Source: Nemophila menziesii
Taxonomy: Eukaryota; Streptophyta; Magnoliopsida; Boraginales; Hydrophyllaceae
Direction: 5' to 3'
DNA length: 64,000 bases
Assembly (NCBI GenBank): GCA_029959085.1
Contig: JARWIR010000008.1
Coordinates: forward strand, 22,740,001 to 22,804,000
Shown: positions 33,252-45,597 of the stretch, piece by piece
Numbering within the stretch: position 1 is the first letter of the stretch
Layout: each line of letters begins with the position of its first letter
Position numbers and translations under genes: made by a program
The notes under the pieces: generated by a model
What the model was told of the DNA's origin: nothing
Seen by the model: only the letters and a program-made list of their open reading frames with translations
The model's database searches: none

Positions 33252-34440
33252 CTCAGATGTCGAAATAATTGAGTCAGCGTCCACAAAAGCAAATTTGAAG
33301 TAAAACGAACCGTGCTCACTCCTAATATATATCCTAAAAGTAGTCTCTGACATCTATATTCAATGATTGTTTTTTACATAATTAAATTGAAAATGATGAT
33401 TAATCACAGTCAAGAAGATGGCAGAGTGTTGTATTTAATATTATTTGTAAAGAGAGATTATAGACCCCGTTATTTGAGCAACCGATCAAACTTAAAAATT
33501 AACTCTTTATAATATGATTACACTTAATGAAAATAGTCAACTTTTTTCCGGTCAAGATGTAGTTAAGTAATTGGGTCGAGACGACCAAAAAGGAAATGAT
33601 AATTGGGTCGTGATTCTCAGAAAAAAAGTGTAGTGGTTTTCCTTCGGTGGTAAGATGTTTGATCTGTTGGGTAAATGATATTGAGATACCGGATACGTTG
33701 ATGGTTTTTAGTTTTACCTACCTTTTACCAATAAAGGACACGTCGTGGGAAACCTCTCTTGTTAAGAAAAGCATGTCAAGAAAATTTAAAGGCATTGAGT
33801 TATAAGGTGTTAGAGACTAATATTTTGATTTATAAAAATTAGTAAATTTTTTATTTCTTTAAATAGATATTTATAAAAATTAGTAAATTTTTTATTTCTT
33901 TAAATAGATTTCAAACAAGACTAAATATTAAATTATCTTTACTAATATTAAAAAAAAGGTGATATTACTGTTCATCCCTCTCCATTATTTATATATCTCT
34001 TATTTCCGACCATCGACCTGCAACCTTTGACCACCGACTTTCGACTACCGATCTTTGCTCTCCGACCACCAACTTCCGATCTCCGACCATCGACCACCGA
34101 CCTCCGATTTTTGACCACCAACCTTCGATCAACTACCACCGAAAAATGACGAGTACTCTATAAACATTCATGAGTATTCTATAAAAATTGATGATTATTC
34201 TATAAAAAAATTATAAGTACTCTATAAAAATGATGAGTATCCTATAAAATTAAAATAAGTATTCTATAAAATTAAATGAGTATTCTATAAAATCAATGAG
34301 TATTTTATTACATGTTTAACTAATTACAAAGGAAAAAATAAAATGAACTAATTACAACAAAAAAAAACTAAAAACTACCTAACTACATACTAGGTGACCA
34401 GATATGGTCAACAAAAAGCACCATATCCTACGCGTACTAA
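33252..34440. repeat. Gene-free stretch with simple tandem repeats
   Basis: No gene is seen. A 41-bp unit with TATAAAAATTAGTAAATTTT is duplicated at 33829-33909. 33990-34140 is an irregular CCGACCA/CCGATCT array. 34148-34320 has about seven units of roughly 22-25 bp with the core GAGTATTCTATAAAA. Confidence 0.75.
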
Positions 34441-35230
34441 GTACACATTCAAAAAAATTCTCTTCATCCAAGCTGGAGCTCAATGAAGGAGCACCAGCGA
34501 AGCTCAACGAAGCTCTCTTTCAACTGAGAATGACTCGCCTAAGCTCAACGAAGCTACATACAACCTGAAACACAAAAAAATGCTACTCAATAGACCACGA
34601 ACTGTTTGCCGGAGATTACAGCCATGAAGAACGAAGATGTTTGCAGATCGGAGACGGAGAGGCCACGCTGGGCTTTTTTGGTGGTTCGTGATGAAGAATC
34701 GCTCGCAACTGCCTTAATCTGCTTTGCCAGAGCCGCCTTCTCTCCGAACTACGACAGTAGTTTACCTTCGAGATCTAAAAAAACAACAGGATTAAACCAA
34801 CAGGGGAAAGAGAGTCAGGTTATTGGGATATTGATGGATCTCCGGCGAGCTCAACATAACAGAGATGACGCGTTCCCTTCCTCCGACTTCGAGCACCACT
34901 GCTAGCGGCGGTTTCCTTTGTCTAGCAGCTCCGAAGGAGCTCTTGTACAACATCTCTAATATTTTGACGAAGCTAGATCTGGATATTGGCTTGGCTTCTC
35001 TTCACTTTGTGACATAGGGATATTGTGAACCGGGTAGTAAAACGGGGGAAGGGAGGGGACAGGAAGTTCGCCGAAGTAAAAATTGTAGAGCTTGCCGGAA
35101 AGAAGCTCGGATGTTTGGTGGTGGTAGCTATAGAGAGAGGAGAGAGTGTTGTGAGTTTTGTGAGCGAGATAATTAATAAAAAGAACCTGATATGAATTAG
35201 TATATATAGGATGAAAAAACAAAAAGAGGT
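34441..35230. other. Unassigned region with short ORFs on both strands
   Basis: More GC-rich than its flanks. AAGCTCAACGAAGCT recurs at about 34500 and 34540. The plus ORF 34606-34905 (99 residues) and minus ORF 34956-35222 (88 residues) have no domain that I recognise. The minus one is Ser/Tyr/Pro-rich. They could be a decayed host-gene piece or part of a mobile element. I make no functional claim. Confidence 0.3.
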
Positions 35231-35420
35231 AATATTGTAAATGAAATTTTAGTCTATAATGTTAAATTCTATTTGAGATCTTTAATGAGAAAGAAAAAAA
35301 TAGGGTTAAGTTAAAATTAGAGGTAAGGGTCAAAATCTCAAAATTTAATTGTATTGATTTCAATATTTGTTTTTTGGGTTTCTTATGTCAATTCAAGAGG
35401 AATGTAACTTTCTTTGGTAT

Positions 35421-36748
35421 GAGGTATTAACTTTATAAGGCCAATATCCCATACCCCTTTATATTATAAAGCCCATTCCCAAATACTAGTTAGAAGGCCA
35501 ACTAAAAGAGATACAAAACCCAAAACACCCCCACCCTCTATTACACACTGATAAAATTGAAAAACCTAAACCCCAGCCCCCTTAAACACCCATGTATCCC
35601 ATTTGTTTCTTCACTGCGAGCCCCCTTCTCTCTCTGCAGAAAACCGATTCACCATCACCATTTACCTTCCTCCCCTCTGACCAGCCCAACCCACCCCACC
35701 CAGATCCACCATCGCCTCAACACCAATCTGCTAGTACTCTGACCTCTATCTCTGTCCAGGTTCGTACCACCACCTCTCCATCTGCTCAGCACTGTGACGA
35801 TGCCCTCCTCCCTCCCTCGTCTGCAACACTGCTGGAAGAAGTTTGCCCTCCCTTCGTTGTGGCGAACAACACCAGCGCTGCATCCCTCCGCTGTGGCGAA
35901 CAACACCGACGCCGCCTCCCTCCAGCGCTGCAGATCTCCACCACCATCACCAGTGATGAAGTCGACGTGATATAGACCTGCTGCTTGGCCAAAACCGCGA
36001 CGTGAAGGATGCTCAGATCTCGTCGCCTCCAAGTCGATGCCCTCCATTGTCGCCGCCGCGCTGGAGCTCCAACCACTATCGAGTTCATTCAGTCCAGATC
36101 TGGTGCTTCACCACCGCGTTGGAGCTTCACCACCACCGTAAGCACAGTGCTTCACCATCTCCTGGACAGTGCTACTTCACCATCACCCCCCGCTCCAGTT
36201 CGTGGATCCAGCCCGCGCTCGAAACCGCCACCACCTCGATCCAGTTGCTCGCCGACTTCTATATCAGTTCGTGTGTCTGGTTTTTTTTATACGGTTAGGC
36301 TTAACGGGGCCAACCCCCATTGGGTTTTTGTGTATTATGGGCCAGCCCCATCTAGGTGTAATTGATAATTTTATTTAATTCATTAACGGGCCATCCCCTG
36401 AAGCTTTATTTCTTTGTTATGGCCCTGAATTAGTATTTGTTCTTTATGGGGCCAGCCCCCAAGTTGGTTTTGTTCATTACGGGCCAGCCCCTAGTTAGTT
36501 TGTTCATTATGGGGTCAGACCCATGTAACCCTATAACCAGAAAAAAAACACATAAAAACTTAGTTGAAATTAATTAAAAAAAGAATGAAAATGTCAAAAC
36601 GAGATGGATCCATACCCATAACGAACAAGAATAAATGATCAAAAGTCTAATCAGAAATTTAGAAAGAGGCTAAAAAAATAAGTTTTGATAATTAGACTTT
36701 AAACTATAAAATTAATAAAAGATATGTCTCAATTTGTATTTTCCTTTA
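35421..36748. mobile_element. GC-rich TIR element, second copy (1328 bp)
   Basis: Flanked by TTGGTAT on both sides (35414-35420 and 36749-36755). The left end is GAGGTATTAACTTTATAAGG; the right end read inward is TAAAGGAAAATACAAATTGA, similar to the ends of the element at 15886-17503. The layout is the same: an AT-rich edge, a CT/CA-rich core (35560-36270) with Pro/Ser-rich ORFs on both strands, then GGGGCCAGCCCC repeats (about 36300-36520) and an AT-rich right edge. No transposase is visible. The core ORFs (35592-35975, 36009-36365) lack any known domain and look like low-complexity readings. Confidence 0.6.
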
Positions 36749-37192
36749 TTGGTATCCTTTGTGGATGAGATGGGACACGCGTAACTATTATTGTTATTCT
36801 TGTTTCCTTTTATTTTTACATGTGTTATTATTGTTTCAAGAAAACTAATTTACGTAAAAGGTTGCCTATATCCTTGTTAAACAGGATTAAATTGTAGTAG
36901 CATGTAAACCGCGAGTAACTTTTCTCTTTGTATAAACTTTCCCAGCCCATGCCTCACCAAACCCTAACTCTAGATCCACGGTTGTCGTCCCTCTATCCTA
37001 TTGATAAAACTAATAAACCTAATCGTAAATTAGTAATTTCAAAACACATATATTTAAAAGTTAAGTATAGATTAATGTCTATTAAAAAACTTATTTTGAA
37101 AAAGATATCTACAATAAGATACTTTATTAGAAAAAAGTCTTATTCCAAACTATCTCTATAATTAATAATTAAAAAAAAGAAAAACAAAGATT

Positions 37193-37260
37193 GATAGTTG
37201 GCCTAGTGGTTAGGCTACTCCGCAGAGACCGAGAGGTCCTGGGATCGAATCTTATCGGAG
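37193..37260 (+). mobile_element. tRNA-derived SINE head (Pol III boxes A and B)
   Basis: TGGCCTAGTGG at 37199-37209 fits an A box and GGGATCGAATC at 37241-37251 fits a B box, 31 nt apart, as in plant SINEs of the Au type. There is no cloverleaf or CCA context for a working tRNA. The sequence runs into an AT-rich foldback, not a usual SINE body. Confidence 0.7.
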
Positions 37261-37279
37261 TCAAAATGAATAATTTTTT

Positions 37280-37658
37280 TTAAATCGTCATAACTAATTT
37301 TAAAAAAATCAAAAAAATAAAAAATTTATATATTTGAATAAATCAAATTAATATTTACGTTTATGAATTTTTTGGAACTTTTTGGAACTTATTGAATTTT
37401 TTTGAATTTTTTCCGTAGACACGGAATTCCATGTTTAAAACATATATAGAATTCTATGTTTTAAACATAGAATTCCGTGTTTGCGAAAAAAAAATCATTA
37501 TTTCAAACACTGAATTTCATGTTTGAGAAAAAAAAAATTTAAAAAACCAAAAAAATTAAAAAATCCAAAAAAATCATAGACATAAATATTAATTTGTTTT
37601 ATCCAAAATGTAAATTTTTTATTTTTCTGATTTATTTGAATTAGTTATGACGATTTTG
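37280..37658. repeat. AT-rich foldback with GAATTCxATGTTT core
   Basis: The left arm starts AAATCGTCATAACTAATT (37282) and the right arm ends AATTAGTTATGACGATTT (37657). The arms stay inverted copies through AATATTTACG/CATAAATATT-type stretches to the centre, where GAATTCTATGTTTTAAACAT palindromes occur near 37430-37480. Directly downstream of the Pol III-like head, so any transcript would fold into one long hairpin. Confidence 0.8.
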
Positions 37659-37693
37659 AAAAACAATCACGGACGCGCGTGTGTGTGATGGAA

Positions 37694-37828
37694 TTAGTAG
37701 TAGTAGGTGGTGGTGGTTGTGGTTGTTGTGGTGGTGGTGCTTGCTGTGGTGGTGGTTGTAGTGGTGGTGCTTGCTGTGGTGGTGGTTGTAGGGGTGATTA
37801 AATACATGGTGGTGGTGGTGGTGGTGGA
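37694..37828. repeat. GGT/GTT microsatellite with 30-bp step
   Basis: Dense GGT triplets with TTGCTGTGGTGGTGGTTGTA repeated at 37741 and 37771 (30 bp apart), ending in (GGT)n at 37808-37827. It can be read as a Gly-rich peptide, but there is no ORF context. Confidence 0.9.
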
Positions 37829-39000
37829 AGTACCCTATAATTTATTTAATATTTAAAAATTAATAATGTATTAAAATAAAATAATATATTGAATAATAAC
37901 GGTAGTAAAGGTATGAAAAATATAAAGGGGATGTTTTCTATAAATAATTACTTCATTAGGCATTTTCTTATAAAATAAATTATTGAAGGCTTAAAAAAAA
38001 TAATTAGTGAGCTTAATAAGAATGTTATCAACAATAACCCCTATATTTAATTACAAAATAAATTTACTTGTACGTAATTACACCAACAAATTTACAATAC
38101 ATTTTAGAATCACTGGGTAATACGCGACTTTTAACATTACTTTGTTAAAAAAATTATTTTTTGGGGCGGTATCCTCAAGGAGAATACCATTACTACTTTG
38201 CAGGGCTGGTCCTTGAACAAAGCCATCAAGGCGGCCACTTTAGGCCCAATTTATTTTTAATAAAAAGGGCCAAAGTTTTGTGAAAACAATTTTTTTATAG
38301 TTATAAAAGACCCCGAAAAAGAAATCTTGGTTTAGGTAACTAAGTATAATTTGGTTTCTGGGCAGGATCTGAATACTCTGTACTAAACTCATAAACATTT
38401 TGAGAGGAGGAGAGAACTTTTCTATTTTGGGTGTTGAAGATAAATTTTAGTGTTCTGAAAAATATGACTTTAACATCTTTATATAGTAGGCTTGTGAGTT
38501 TCAAAACATTCACAAAAAATTATATCATAAAGACTCCACCATAAAGGCAAAAATCGTTTTTTCTTCTTGGAAACTGGCATGAACCTGAACGTATTCTTCG
38601 AAAAGAGGGAGAACAAATCTGGTCAACCTTTGTTACACCTGAGCCATAAGTCCGATGATTACCGTTGAAAGCATTCATGTCAGCATTTGTAACTTCTAAA
38701 TCATATATGATGGAGTTACCGTTGGGGATGTAAAGAAATCATGACGTCCTTTTAATGCGGGAATTTCGGACCGTTAGGAATAAATTCCATAAAGATGACC
38801 GAAAACTCTTCGACGGGTACAACACGACTTAGTTCTGACTCGATAAATACCTGCTCCCAAAATAAATATTGTTATTTTCCCCAAGACTCTGCAACACCCC
38901 TACGACCACGCCGCTTTACTAGGCAGAGCTTTTTGTTGGGTAGTAAAACAAAACTCATCCCAAAATAATATTCAAATGGGTTCAAACCCTGGTTGTCTGC

Positions 39001-40530
39001 TGATGTCTCCTCATTTGTGATAGATTAATGTTAGGATGAGACATCATTTTAAGTGATTTAGAAGTCAATAATGTCGATTTTCTTGAGTTTTAGTGCACTT
39101 TCCTATTTTGAGTCTTGATTTGTAGAATTATTATTTTTAGAGCATATTGGGTTTAATTGTTTATTTAGTGCATAGCTTTAAAGATAATTATGGAGATTAA
39201 TTAGAGTCCAAGTCAAAGACAACAACTTATGGAAAGAGATTTGCATGGTAATTGGAGATAAGGAAACAAATGCTAAAAAGATGGAAAAGGAAAAGCTGCC
39301 TAAATCTGGGATTCTGCATACACGTCGAAAGATATGCGTTTTTACCTAAGAAATAGGCCGATTTTGGTAATTTCCATCTAAAGGATCAAGATAATTCTGT
39401 TGCAATTCTTTTGGTATCTTATGGAGCTCAAACCGGACAATAACGAAGAAAATATGCTCAAAAAGGTGCAGCAGTGTTTATCCTTATTTCCATACGAATT
39501 TGAGTTGGGCTAGAAGTCCATTTCCTTAACTCTTCCTCAAGAAAACGAATTAGGTCTTCTAAACACCTATAAATACACTCTTATATCACTTGTAAATAAT
39601 CCTTGCCTCATAGTAATTAGTTCTTAAGGTTTTATTCTTCCAGTTTATTGTAGAGAGCAAGATGATGTCTTTTGTAATTTCTTTTAGTTTATTTCCATCA
39701 GATATGAACTAAACTCCCCATAGCTTGGGTTTCGCATATGTATAATCTATGAATTCTAATTCTTCTATCTAAGTTTCTTTGGGAATTACATGTTTTAATC
39801 TGATATTAGCTACTTACTTTATATTTGTTTATGTGTTTTGATTTAATGTCTAACCTAGAACTGATCACTTTAGGGTTGTTTTAATAGTAGTTAGATGGTC
39901 TCCTTGACAGGGTGTTTAACTATTGAACCACCACATAATGTCTAGTGTCGATAGCAGTTCTGACAAAACATACTTCTAACTAGATAGTCATTAGGGTTTG
40001 TTTTAATCACCATATCACCAATTGATTGTAGTGTGTTGGATAAGGCCTTAGTGGCGTTTGATAACCCTATTTGAGTCCTCGTCTTGGTTGTGCCGTAGCC
40101 CCCTTAGTCGCTCTCAAGGTCTAAGGTAGTGGAATTTAGAATCCTGACTAAGTATACCAAGAGCTAATATTCTCCCTTATTAACTAGATTTATAGATAGA
40201 ATTATAAGGATTAGTGCATACTAGCAAAACCTGAGCTATACTTCTCATCTCATATTCTTCGTATTTTATTTTATTGTCTTTATTTTCTTATTTTTAATTG
40301 CATAATCTCGAAATCTGTTCCCTTTACTTTTCTGTTCTCTAATTATTTACTCTTACTCGTAAATTCTACTCACGCGATTAACACACTTAAGTCCCTGAGA
40401 ACGAACTCTATTTATCATTAAAACTTGCATACGTCCTGTAATACTTGCAGTACTGTGCCTGTCTAGGGTGAGAGTGCGTAGTTTCTTGGCTTAATTTTAT
40501 CTTATTTTTATCACACCCTAAGCGACACCA
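39001..40530 (+). mobile_element. Solo LTR, TGATGTCTCC family (1530 bp)
   Basis: TGATGTCTCC...GCGACACCA with a perfect 5-bp target duplication TCTGC (38996-39000 and 40531-40535). The empty site is preserved in the sister copia LTR near 43850-43870 (TTGGCTGTATTTCACAAG), confirming the boundaries. CTATAAATA is near 39570. There is no internal region, so the element was removed by LTR-LTR recombination after insertion. Confidence 0.92.
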
Positions 40531-40735
40531 TCTGCATTTCACAAGATCTATCTTTCCATCTAGGCTAGGACCTTAATGTCTCAAAGCCTTTAAAATGTAT
40601 AGATAGAGAACATATCATAAACCAATATTTTTCCCATCTCTATTTCTAATGTTTAGACTTTTCAAGGAAACTACTCTTAGTGTTATCTTTCTTAAAGAGT
40701 ATGAAAACCATTAAAAGTCTTTTTAATTTCTAGCA

Positions 40736-42998
40736 ATCCCTCACTCAGGCTCTGGGAGAAAAGGGGAACAGGTTTCCGTGCATATTGGTATGTTGATTGA
40801 ATTGTACTTAAGCAGCAATATCTTTCTATTTGAATTGTCATGTAGTGAAGTGGGGCAACCACAAAATCCCGTCAAGTGAACATACTCTTGAACTTGACCA
40901 TCTTTGATTGAGACCCTCACAACACATACTCTACCCACTAGTATTTATAGACTCCTCAATCGTCACCTTTTTTTTACACATAGGTGATTTCCAATAATGT
41001 CTACCCACATTAGTCAATCCCTCTCGAATCTAGAGATCATGAAGAGCAATAAAGCTCCGCCTTATCATGTGTCTCTCGAATTTATCAAGCTCTTCTCAAT
41101 AGGAGCACCACGATGGGCTATGAATTCAGAGTTTATTTATATTCTCATCCTAGTAGGATCATCAAGAACATCTCCTTGAAGTAATATTATGAACAATGTA
41201 TTTCAATCTCGTCAGTGACTTTATGAACTCCTTCTCTATAGGAACATAATTTAATGGCTATGAATTCATTAAGAGTTATAAACTCATCCTCAATCTCTTT
41301 TCATAGAAACAAGCCCCAACCTTATTAGTGAATTCATCAAGTCCTTCTCAACGGGAACACCACTGATGGCTATGAATTCATTAATTAGGAGCAATATATA
41401 TGAACCTCAACGGTGAGTTAATCAAGTCCATCTCAATAGGATCATCACTCATGGCCATAGGGATGGAAATATAGTGTATCATATAGACTCGTCATTCATA
41501 TGTTCTCCATCAATGGATTTTAGTCCCATCCACCTCGATAGTTTCCATGGATACTCTCATGGTTAAGTCTTTGTTGAATGCGTAATTCAATAGGCAAAGA
41601 GGTTTATTGCATGATTATTTTTCTAAGAAAATAAAAATCCAGCACATCTAGATTGACACATTAAATTATCATCTAGAAATACAAATTTATATGCTGAACG
41701 CATCTCGGTATTTTGCATGAAACTTGAATATAAGGTCTTGTGCCTGGTGTTGACTTCTAATAATCGAGTTGCCCTATCATGGCCAAACACCCCCACATTT
41801 TAATTATTTCAGTTTAGGTGAAAAATATCTTCCCAGGATCCATAAGGAGACTTGTCTAAGTTTTCACTGGTACCATATTAAGTACTAAAAAGAAAAGGCA
41901 ACTTAGCCCTACGTTTGTTTGGGTGAGACTGAACTAATTAACAAGGCATTCATCATTTATTTATGGGTTCTATTATTCTTCCATTTTGTTGGGGACTAAA
42001 CAGTGGGCACTAAGTTCATGATTTATTTCGTAAATTTCATAAAATTATTAGGGGAATATGAACTATATTTATTACCCCCATCAGACCTAAGAATCTTGAT
42101 TACTACCAAGTTTATTTACTCTCCCAGCTTTACATATATGTGATCTACTTTATATTTACAAGGTTGACTATAGTAAACCTAGAGTAGGAATCTACATAGG
42201 TTATAACATTTATCTCACCTTCTTTACTAGCGGTGTAAGAAAGTTAAGCCCAAATACATTAGGTTTTATACTTTGTTCTTTCTAGTGGTCACGCGCTAAA
42301 AGGGTTTAAGAAGCCTGGACTCTATACATCTTTAACATTTAAAAACCATCAATATGGTGATCAGGGATTAGTCTGCGTGTTTTTTTACCTTTTAAAAGAT
42401 TAAACAACAACGACTCTTGATCTACCATGTCATACCTCTAAAGATTCAACATTGTACACAAAGGTATATTCATATTCACGAGTCTGGTGTTATTAAAACT
42501 CAAATAAGGCACCCTTACCCCAACAAGGTCATCAATTAAAAATATAATTATTTTTTCTACCCACAAAAACTAGTTAACATCCTATTTGATGAGACTAGTG
42601 GGGAACCACATAGAACATAAATTAAATCTAAAATATTACCAAAATAAATATAAAGGAACCTATTTTTTTCCCAAGAATAACGACAATGGTCGAGTTTCCC
42701 TTGCAACCCCATTCTCCATCAGCCACATTCTCGTATTTCTTGACCACTGATGCCTTTCCAAATTCTTTTCGGTAGTGGTTGCATTGTTCACAATTGACAA
42801 CTCCTTAACCTAACCAAATCAAGATCAAGCTAATAGAACACATGTTTTTGTTCCGGACGTTGTGTATTTTGAACCATTCATGGATTCCAACTTTAACACG
42901 GCGGGGAGATGCTTTTGTATTCAAAAGTGAAGCAACATCCGAAAGTGAACACTAGTTCCGGTTAATGTTCTTGATTATAAAATACTTGTTTAAATTTT
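40736..42998 (-). pseudogene. Copia internal region with integrase remnant
   Basis: Read on the minus strand, 42240-42150 gives NVITYVDSYSRFTIVNLVNIK, the start of the copia integrase core (D in the YVDS position). Near 42110-42060 KILRSDGGNKYSS supplies the second acidic position, and near 42005-41930 CPLFSPQQNGRIIE gives the NG-containing third block. 42830-42700 has HxC-like spacing (NCEQCNHYRKEF), possibly the zinc-binding part before the core. RT and RNase H are not recognisable in 40740-41850, where several direct CTCAATAGGA/TCATC phrases repeat. Frameshifts are frequent. Confidence 0.65.
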
Positions 42999-44009
42999 TG
43001 GTAAAACTAATAAACACTTATCGGAAATTGGTGATTTCAAAAGTCATATATTTATTTACAAAATAAACTTACAACAAGTTATACGTAGATAAATAAATAT
43101 TACACCAAAAAACTTACAACATATTCCAGAATCACCAGGTAATAGCGCGAATTCTAACGTCGCTCCGCTAAAAAAGGATTTTCCGAGTTTGGCCGGTATC
43201 CTCAAAGGGATTGCTTACTTCTCTATTCTAAGATCGGAAACATTTTGAGAGCTTTTCTATTTTGGATGTTAAATACAAATTTTTGGTGTCTTGAACAATA
43301 TGACTTCAACATCTTTATATAGTAGGCTTGTGAGTTTCATACATTCACAATAAATGGCATCATAAAAATTCCACCATAAAGCCAAAAATTATTTACCTTT
43401 CTTGGAAAGTGGCATGAACCTGAACGTATTCTTTGACAAGGGGGATAACGAATAAGGTCAGCCTTTTAGCTCTTGAGACATAAGTGCGGGAGTTACTATT
43501 TGGAGCATTCATGTCAGCATTTGTAACTTCTGATCCATAAATGTTGGAGTTACCACTGGGGATGGGAGCAATCATGACAGTCTTTTGATGCGGGAATTTC
43601 TTACCGTTAGGAATAAATGCAATGAATATGACAGAAAACTATTCGGCGGGTACGAGATAACTTAGTTCCGACTTGATAATTACTTGCTCCCAAAATATGT
43701 TTTATTTTTTATTTTCCGCAAGACTTCGCAACACCCCCACAACCGCGACGCTCCACCGCCCATTATTGGGTAGAGATTTTTGTTGGGTAGTAAAACAAAA
43801 CACATCCCCAAAAACAATATTCAACGGGGTTTGAATCTTGGTTGGCTGTATTTCACAAGACCTATCTTCACATCGAGGAAAGCGAACATATTATAAACCA
43901 ATAATTTTTCCCATCTCCATTTCCAATGTAAGGACTTTTCAAGAAAAAGACTCTTAGTTTTATCTTTCTCCAAGAGCATGAAAAGCATTAAAAGTCTTTT
44001 TAATTTCCA
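42999..44009 (-). mobile_element. Right (5') LTR of the copia element
   Basis: The single-piece counterpart of the left LTR. Minus-strand start TGGAAATTAAAAAG at 44009, end TTTTACCA near 42999. It keeps the uninterrupted sequence at both points where the left copy carries insertions. The next bases on the internal side do not resemble the common initiator-Met primer site. The LINE leader begins at its outer edge. Confidence 0.65.
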
Positions 44010-45590
44010 ACGCTTTCCTCTCTTTTCCCGGCGATGTCGCCACCTCTTTTCCTATCCTTTTCATCTTCCCTTTTTTGTCACTTCTGTACGATAATTTTTT
44101 CTTTCTCTTTTTATTTTTTTGATTTTCCCGTCCCTTTTGTTATTTTTGCCATTATTTTTTGTGTTGTTGTTGTCTACGGTTTGGTGGAGGAGTGGAGTTG
44201 TGGGTAGTGTTTTGTTAGTGTGGGCTGGTCACACTAAGTTTGGGTTGGGTCACACTAATTTCTGAATTGGGGCAGATCAATTTTCTGCTCGACCTTTTTC
44301 TTATATAAGGGTGTTCTCTGATTTGTTTTGGGCTTTCTTGGATTGGGCTCTTTATTGAAACTCTCCACCGATCTTCTACCATTCTGGTACATAATGGGCC
44401 AATGGCTAGTTGCTTGCCTGCTTTGCAATCTCATGAGGAGATTCTGTAGTCACCTGTTTTATTTTGGGTTTCTTGAGCCGCCAATGATCTTCTGCGTTCT
44501 GGAACAAGTTGGGCCAATGTTTTGCGTTTTATCTTTCTGCGCCCCAGCTTTGATACGGGTGGTGATTTACTAAGAGTCGGGGTTTTTGGATTAGCAAAAG
44601 TCAGAAATTGGAGCCTTGGGTGTTTGCCGTTCATTCGAAACTTCATTTTTTCATACTTCTCTTGTTTGATTTTCCTGGCTCGTGTCTTTGTGGGATTTCA
44701 GAAGTCGCGTTGTGTGTTTTGGGTTGCCAGTGTTTGTTGAAGACAGATAGTTTGGTGTGGTCGTGACACAGTCGACTTGTTATCTTCTTAGTTTGGAAGT
44801 GAACATAAAGGGTGATAGAAGTCGGTATCTCTTCACTGCAGATTGGAACTGGTCACACTTCTTTACGAGTATTTGCGAAGCTTTTTCTGCACAAGATCTC
44901 TGTTCTGCTTTAGTAAATTCCTACTCTTGAGTTGTTGGGACCTTCAAAATGTGATTTATTCCAGTTATTTGTTGTGTGGTCTTGTGTTGGTTTTGGTTAT
45001 TGGGTTTTTCCTGGTTTATGCTTTCTCCCCCACTAGTCGATATTGGCTCCTCACTTTTGGCCTGCTATATCTTTGCATTTGATTCAAACGAGGTGAAATT
45101 TGGGTGTTTGCCATCAGTGCGAGTTTCATTTTGTTTGTTTCTGTCATGTGTGATTAGCTTGGCCAAACGTGTTCGTTTGGGATTGATCAATGGGCTAATA
45201 TTTCGCTTGATTGTCCTTTTATGGTGTTACCTTCACATATCATTTGAGAAATTATCCACGCTTGCCATTTTTGTGTCATCTAGAGAGTTACGCCTTTCCT
45301 TAGCCTTATTTCTCACCCTTTATTGTGGTGATATTGTTTTGAGGTTTGGATTAGCTTGTGACTTTGTTCTAGTAGATTTATCCATCCTCAACTTGGTGAT
45401 GGCTGCGACCCAGACATGGTTCTTTGGTTTTGGTTTTGATTGTTGGTTTTAATTTGGTTTGGCTTGTAGGAAAGGATCTTGGTAGCTTTTAGGTGGATTT
45501 GATAGTGGAGCAAGGTGCATCAAGGATGTGTTGTTATTTGGTTTACAAATTCTGTATTATTTTTACTTCTATTTGTGTGTATGTTATTAT
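44010..45590 (+). mobile_element. LINE-1 leader (5' UTR) of this window's first LINE
   Basis: Starts with a CT-rich block (CTTTCCTCTCTTTTCCCGG), then a T/G-rich stretch to ORF1 at 45598. Several short open readings occur (44328-44573, 44843-45082, 44976-45452) but none has a domain. About 44100-44820 is repeated on the minus strand at 21940-22700. Plant L1 leaders of this length usually carry an internal promoter, but I cannot point to its boxes. Confidence 0.7.
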
Positions 45591-45597
45591 ATGCCCC

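Larger units (their letters stand above)
37057..38041. mobile_element. hAT-like insertion, 985 bp, carrying a SINE head and foldback
   Basis: An 8-bp direct repeat TATATTTA flanks it (37049-37056 and 38042-38049), and the LTR it interrupts resumes exactly after the repeat. The ends are only weakly inverted (AAAGTTAAGTATAGATT; right end inward GGGGTTATTGTTGATAAC). Inside are a tRNA-like head, a 380-bp foldback and a GGT-rich microsatellite, each listed separately. No transposase. hAT is inferred from the 8-bp duplication. Confidence 0.65.
36997..40735 (-). mobile_element. Left LTR of a copia element, split by two insertions
   Basis: Matches the LTR at 42999-44009 in three pieces: 36997-37056, 38050-39000 and 40531-40735. 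Shared phrases include TAAAACTAATAAAC, TCTTTATATAGTAGGCTTGTG, TGGCATGAACCTGAACGTATT and TTAAAAGTCTTTTTAATTTC. On the minus strand it begins TGCTAGAAATTA at 40735, preceded by a purine tract GAGTGAGGGA, and ends TTTTATCA at 36997. TATATAGTAGG near 38480 fits a promoter. A hAT-like element (37057-38041) and a solo gypsy LTR (39001-40530) sit inside. Confidence 0.7.

Noticed and set aside
34606..34905. Small host gene of 99 residues
   Set aside because: No domain or conserved pattern seen, no promoter or splice support; left as unassigned.
35592..36365. Possible host gene of 118-130 residues in three frames
   Set aside because: Low-complexity readings in opposite strands inside a delimited TIR element; no consistent start or domain.
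37193..37260. Functional tRNA gene
   Set aside because: A and B boxes fit, but the acceptor and anticodon arms do not pair; better explained as a SINE head.
44976..45452. Membrane-protein-like ORF of 158 residues upstream of LINE ORF1
   Set aside because: Hydrophobicity comes from T/G-rich leader sequence; the matching leader at 21388-22725 does not keep the frame.
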